NCBI RefSeq assembly: GCF_022760835.1
Contig: NZ_JAKTNQ010000002.1
Span: 1-64,000, forward strand
DNA from: Thermus altitudinis
GTDB taxonomy: Bacteria; Deinococcota; Deinococci; Deinococcales; Thermaceae
Length of the DNA: 64,000 bases
Reading direction: 5' to 3'
Below are positions 59,302-64,000 of the stretch, piece by piece; position 1 is the stretch's first letter, and each line of letters starts with the position of its first letter. Position numbers and translations under genes: made by a program. The notes under the pieces are model-generated. The model searched no databases and was not told the DNA's origin. It was given only the letters and a program-made list of their open reading frames with translations.

Positions 59302-60474
59302 TTAGCGGAAGATACGCTCCAGCTTCCAGCGGCCTCCCTCAATTTGGACCATCACCGCAGCGTCCTCAAAGCGCAGGCCCAGGTGGTCCTCCTTGCTGAA
59401 GGTGAAAACCCCGTGGGTGGCCACCAGGTTCCGGGTGGCTTCGATCTCGTCCCGCAAGGCAGAACGGAAGCCCGCCAGGTCCTTGGCGGGATCCACCCGC
59501 TTCAAGGCCCGCTCCAAGGCCGGCTTCAGGATTAGCCAAGCATCCCAGGCATGGGCTCCGAAGGTGGAGTAGCTGCCGATACCGTACTTGGCCTCGTAGC
59601 GCTGGATGTAGTCCAGGGCCACCCGCTTGCTGGGGAAGGTGCTGGGAAGTTGCTCCGCCACCAGGATGGGGCCGGCGGGAAGGAGGGTGCCCTCCACGTC
59701 CTTACCCCCCACCCGCAGGAAGTCGGGGTTGGCCACCCCGTGGGTCTGGTAGATGAGGCCTGCGTACCCCCGTTCCCTCAGGGTGCGCTGGGGCAGCACC
59801 GCAGGGGTGCCGCTCGCCCCGATGAGAACGGCATCGGGCCGGCGGGCGATGATCCTGAGCACCTGGCCGGTCACCGAGGTGTCGGTGCGGGCATACCGCT
59901 CGCTGGCCACCACCTGGAGGCCCTTGGCCTTGGCCTCGGCCTCAAAGAAGCGGGCCCAGCCCTCCCCGTAGGCGTCGTTGAAGCCGATGTAGCCCACGGT
60001 CTTCACCCCTCTGGCCACCATGTCCGCCACGATGGCCCGGGCCATGAGCTCCTCCGTCTGCGGGGTCTTGAAGACCCAGAAGCGCTGGGCGTCCACGGGA
60101 TGGATGATGTCCTTGCTGGCCGCCAAGGAGATCATGGGCACCTTGGCCTCGGCCACCACGGGGATCATGCCCAAGGAGGCCGGGGTGGTGGTGGTGCCGA
60201 TGATGGCCACCACGCCCTCCTCCACCAGGCGGCGGGTGTTGCGCACCGCCTGGGTGGTGTCGGAGGCATCGTCCAGGATGATGAACTGCACCTTGCGCCC
60301 GGCCACACCTCCCGTCCGGTCCAGCATCTCCTGGAGCATGAGGAAGGTGTTCCGTTCCGGAATCCCCAAGGAGGCGGCGGGACCGGTGGCGGAGACCACC
60401 ACGCCCACCTTCAGAACCTCCTGGGCCATGGCCGAAAGGGCCAACACCAACAGGGCTGCCAACCATCGTTTCAT
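59302..60474 (-). CDS. livK: ABC transporter substrate-binding protein (LivK-like, probably aromatic acid)
   Basis: Type I periplasmic binding protein; the start at MKRWLAALLVLALSAMAQ (60474) behind ACAAGGAGGG gives a signal peptide and 390 residues. It shows LKVGVVVSATGPAASLGIPERNTFLMLQ, RKVQFIILDDASDTTQAVRNTRRLVEE, IIGTTTTPASLGMIPVV and VGYIGFNDAYGEGWA, typical of LivK/HAAT proteins. The operon also carries paaK and thioesterases, so phenylacetate or a related aryl acid is a better guess than leucine. First gene of its operon. Confidence 0.9.
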   Translation of the reverse strand: MKRWLAALLVLALSAMAQEVLKVGVVVSATGPAASLGIPERNTFLMLQEMLDRTGGVAGRKVQFIILDDASDTTQAVRNTRRLVEEGVVAIIGTTTTPASLGMIPVVAEAKVPMISLAASKDIIHPVDAQRFWVFKTPQTEELMARAIVADMVARGVKTVGYIGFNDAYGEGWARFFEAEAKAKGLQVVASERYARTDTSVTGQVLRIIARRPDAVLIGASGTPAVLPQRTLRERGYAGLIYQTHGVANPDFLRVGGKDVEGTLLPAGPILVAEQLPSTFPSKRVALDYIQRYEAKYGIGSYSTFGAHAWDAWLILKPALERALKRVDPAKDLAGFRSALRDEIEATRNLVATHGVFTFSKEDHLGLRFEDAAVMVQIEGGRWKLERIFR

Positions 60475-60526
60475 GCTTTTCCCTCCTTGTCCCTTTCCCA
60501 CCGGGCAAGGCCCGGACTGGGTCTAA

Positions 60527-60540
60527 CTAACGACCGTTTG
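60527..60540. promoter_or_regulatory. PaaR-type operator
   Basis: CTAACGACCGTTTG fits, at every fixed position, the T. thermophilus PaaR (TetR family) site as I recall it: CNAACGNNCGTTNG. It covers the expected start point of the liv-paaK operon. Phenylacetyl-CoA is the reported effector of PaaR. Confidence 0.75.
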
Positions 60541-60546
60541 CCTTCC

Positions 60547-60575
60547 AGTCTACCTAGGGACATCTGTCCCGTCAA
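60547..60575 (-). promoter_or_regulatory. Promoter of the livK-livH-livMG-livF-paaI-paaK operon
   Basis: On the minus strand TTGACG (60575-60570) and TAGACT (60552-60547) are separated by exactly 17 bases. Transcription should start near 60540, on the edge of the PaaR-type operator, leaving a leader of about 65 bases to livK. This is the best promoter in the window. Confidence 0.75.
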
Positions 60576-61532
60576 CTAGGTCACGTGCTCGGGGATGCCG
60601 GCCAACGGAGAGGGCCGGGTGGGCAAGGGTCGGTCCTCGAGGTCCAGAAGCGCGCTGCCCTCCAGGAACCAGCTTCTTGGGGTCTTGTGCCCCCAAAGGG
60701 TCTGGCGCCTGGGGTCGTTCAGGCTCCAGCGCACCGGGGGCAGGTCGGGGTCCACGGTGAGGTAGTCGGAGGTGTAAAGCTCTATACGGTGCCCGTCCGG
60801 GTCCTTAAGGTAGAGGAACATGGCGTTGGATATCCCATGCCGCCCCGGACCCCTTTCGATCTGGTCCGTCCTCCTGGCCCCCGCCAGGATGTCCGCCGCC
60901 CTGAGGATGGCCATGGGGTCAGGAAGCCAGTAGGCGAAGTGATGGAGCCTGGGGCCTTCCCCATTGGTGAAGGCCACGTCGTGGACGTTCCCCTTGCGGT
61001 GGAGCCAGCTGGCCCAAAGCCTTCCCTCCTCGTCCTCGGTGTACTCGGTGAGGCGGAAGCCCAGGACCTCCTGGTAGTAGCGGGTGGCCCTTTCCACCTC
61101 AGGGGAGAAGAGGTTCAGGTGGTCGATGCGCAAAATCCCCGGCCCGCGGTACAGGTGGTAGTCCTGAAGGACGCGGGGAAGCTTCTCCGCCCCCGAGTAG
61201 AAGACCAAGGGGTAGCCAAAGGGATCCTGGACCCGGAGCATCCGCGGCCGTCCCCAGTCGGTCTCCAAACGGTGGGGAAGCCCCTCCCTTTCCGCCCAGG
61301 CCAGGGCTTGGTCCACCCCCTCTTCGTCCACCTTAAAGCCCAGGCTGCGCACGGCGGGGAAGGCCCCTTGGGTGAGCTTCAGGCTCCACTCCAGCTCCTC
61401 ATAACCCCGCAGGTAGGCGCTTTGCCCCTCCCTGTGCTCCAGGCGGAAGCCCAAAAGCCCCTGGTAAAACTCCAGGCTCCTCTCCAGGTCCTTAACCCAA
61501 AGCTCCAGGAACCCTACCCTCACGATGGCCAT
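60576..61532 (-). CDS. hpaD: 3,4-dihydroxyphenylacetate 2,3-dioxygenase (HpaD/HpcB)
   Basis: A type I extradiol ring-cleavage dioxygenase of 318 residues with two vicinal-oxygen-chelate modules. The C-terminal module carries the metal triad: IDHLNLFSPEV (H138), PRLHHFAYWLPD (H198) and HRIELYTSDY (E251). It opens homoprotocatechuate, the product of HpaBC, to 5-carboxymethyl-2-hydroxymuconate semialdehyde, the substrate of the ALDH at the window edge. AGGAGG inside the hpaC end serves its ATG. The -35 of the liv promoter abuts its stop codon. Confidence 0.92.
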   Translation of the reverse strand: MAIVRVGFLELWVKDLERSLEFYQGLLGFRLEHREGQSAYLRGYEELEWSLKLTQGAFPAVRSLGFKVDEEGVDQALAWAEREGLPHRLETDWGRPRMLRVQDPFGYPLVFYSGAEKLPRVLQDYHLYRGPGILRIDHLNLFSPEVERATRYYQEVLGFRLTEYTEDEEGRLWASWLHRKGNVHDVAFTNGEGPRLHHFAYWLPDPMAILRAADILAGARRTDQIERGPGRHGISNAMFLYLKDPDGHRIELYTSDYLTVDPDLPPVRWSLNDPRRQTLWGHKTPRSWFLEGSALLDLEDRPLPTRPSPLAGIPEHVT

Positions 61533-62019
61533 ACCAACCTCCTGTAGCCACGGCCGAAGTACACCAAGGGAAGGCCCGGTTCCCCCAGCTCAATGGCCTC
61601 CACAAGGCCCACCACCAGGCGGTGGTCCCCTCCAGGGTAGACCGCGGCCAACCGGCAGCGCAAAACCGCCAGGGCCCCTTCCACCCTCCCCTCCACCAGG
61701 GCCACCCCTTCCTGGGGCTTCCCGGCAAAGTGCTGGGAAACCGCCTCCTGCCCCTCCCTCAGAAAGCTGACGGTGAAGGCCCGGGAGGCCTCCAGGATGG
61801 GCAGAAGCCTCGCCTTTTCGTGGATGCCCAAGGCCACCAGGGGAGGCTCGAGGCTCAAGGACATGAAGGCGGTGGCGGTCATGCCCCGTTCCTCTTCCCC
61901 CAACCGGGCGGACACCACCGTAACCCCGGCGGCAAAGCGGCTTAAGGCCTCCCGGAACGCCTCTTTAAGGGACTTCTCTGGCGTAGGCAAACCCGCGGAT
62001 TCCTCGGGAAAGGCACCCG

Positions 62020-62023
<4 letters not shown>
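61520..62023 (-). CDS. hpaC: 4-hydroxyphenylacetate 3-monooxygenase, flavin reductase component HpaC
   Basis: A short-chain NAD(P)H:flavin reductase of 167 residues that supplies reduced FAD to HpaB. It shows RFAAGVTVVSARLGEEERGMTATAFMSLSLEPPLVALGI (about 30-68), the flavin-binding core, and AVSQHFAGKPQEG. The GTG start 62023 overlaps the hpaB stop as GTGA; an internal Met is not required. It closely resembles the T. thermophilus HpaC I remember, with a longer N-terminus. Confidence 0.92.
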
Positions 62024-63471
<1,448 letters not shown>

Positions 63472-63475
63472 CCTC

Positions 63476-64000
63476 TCACCTCTTTCCGAACTTGGGCACG
63501 TGAGGGGGCCTTAGGGGAAGCCCCACGGCCTTGAGGTCGGTATAGAACTCCAGGGCGTACCACCCCCCTTCCCGCCGGTCCCCGCTCTCCTTAACCCCGC
63601 CAAAGGGGGTGGGAAGGTGGCGCACGTTGTGGCTGTTCAGGTAGATGAGGCCCGCTTGCAGCTCTAGGGCCAGGCGGTGGGCCCTCTCCAGGTCCTTGGT
63701 GAAGACGTAGGCCGCCAGGCCGTATCTGGTAGCGTTAGCCTTCCTAAGGGCCTCCTCCTCGTCCTTGAAGGGGATGGCCAGCAAAACGGGACCGAAGATC
63801 TCCTCCTGGGCGATTTGCATATGGTTCTCCCCCACGAATAGGGTGGGCTCCAGGTAGTTCCCCTGGGAGAGGTCTTCCCCGCGGAAGGAGGTGCTGGCCC
63901 TCCTTCCGCCTACCAGAAGCCTGGCCCCCTCCCTAAGGCCCGCCTCCACATACCCCAACACCCTCTCTAGGTGTTCGGGGTGGATGAGGGGCCCCACCTC
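63476..64000 (-). CDS. hpaE: Aldehyde dehydrogenase, probable 5-carboxymethyl-2-hydroxymuconate semialdehyde dehydrogenase HpaE (partial)
   Basis: The C-terminal 175 or so residues of an ALDH; the gene continues past the right edge, so the catalytic Cys is not seen. Visible landmarks are GPLIHPEHLERVLGYVEAGLREGARLLVGG, the substrate-binding EEIFGPVLLAIPFKDEEEALRKAN (catalytic-domain EEIFGPV motif), RYGLAAYVFTKDLERA and SHNVRHLPTPFGGVKESGDRREGGWYALEFYTDLKAV. Adjacent hpaB, hpaC and hpaD point to HpaE, which oxidises the ring-cleavage semialdehyde. Confidence 0.85.
   Translation of the reverse strand, partial: EVGPLIHPEHLERVLGYVEAGLREGARLLVGGRRASTSFRGEDLSQGNYLEPTLFVGENHMQIAQEEIFGPVLLAIPFKDEEEALRKANATRYGLAAYVFTKDLERAHRLALELQAGLIYLNSHNVRHLPTPFGGVKESGDRREGGWYALEFYTDLKAVGLPLRPPHVPKFGKR

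Overview
This window reads as chromosome or megaplasmid from a Thermus species. The DNA is very GC-rich with strong G/C at third codon positions. Genes are packed with ATGA/GTGA overlaps, several promoters sit only 4-9 bases from a start codon (leaderless style), and the HpaB/HpaC, ThiC and ABC proteins look Thermus-like by recall. No database was searched, so the species is not resolved. I saw no rRNA, tRNA or CRISPR array.

Layout. 1-52: hairpin resembling the right end of an IS200/IS605 (TnpB-type) element; it supplies the thiD stop codon. 49-4892 (-): thiamin operon thiE-thiS-thiG-thiO-thiC-thiD behind a TPP riboswitch. 5005-9232 (-) and 9258-10612 (+): late cobalamin genes cobT-cobS-cobO-protoglobin-cobB, divergent from cobC-cbiB. 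10.9-18.9 kb: an ABC transporter with a fused double permease, an APC permease, an AI-2E-family protein, a PIG-L deacetylase and a DUF421 protein. 18.9-20.3 kb: a decayed patch with a MutS C-terminal fragment and a frameshifted hypothetical gene. 20.3-24.4 kb: a secreted GH13 amylase, a C26 amidohydrolase and a lysA homologue.

24.4-33.7 kb: a peptidoglycan amino-sugar salvage locus. On the minus strand it runs amiE-like hydrolase, murQ, nagZ, sugar-binding protein and two permeases; on the plus strand a GntR/UTRA regulator, anmK and nagA. 33.8-39.1 kb: an SDR, an M20 peptidase and a dipeptide-type ABC importer without ATPases. 39.1-46.6 kb: a nine-gene operon combining a cyclase-family hydrolase, an AhpD-like protein, a complete NitT/TauT ABC importer, a complete TRAP transporter and a PxpA-like protein; its substrate is unknown. 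46.6-47.9 kb: a TAXI-type binding protein in a visibly lower-GC island. 47.9-53.7 kb: ppdK, then cobD and a cobQ-cobU fusion, the second cobalamin locus.

53.7-64.0 kb (-): aromatic catabolism. livK-livH-livMG-livF-paaI(broken)-paaK-thioesterase runs from a near-consensus promoter whose start point carries a perfect match to the T. thermophilus PaaR site. Behind it lies the 4-hydroxyphenylacetate operon hpaE(partial)-hpaB-hpaC-hpaD. Together these suggest uptake and CoA activation of phenylacetate-type acids next to ring hydroxylation and cleavage of 4-hydroxyphenylacetate.
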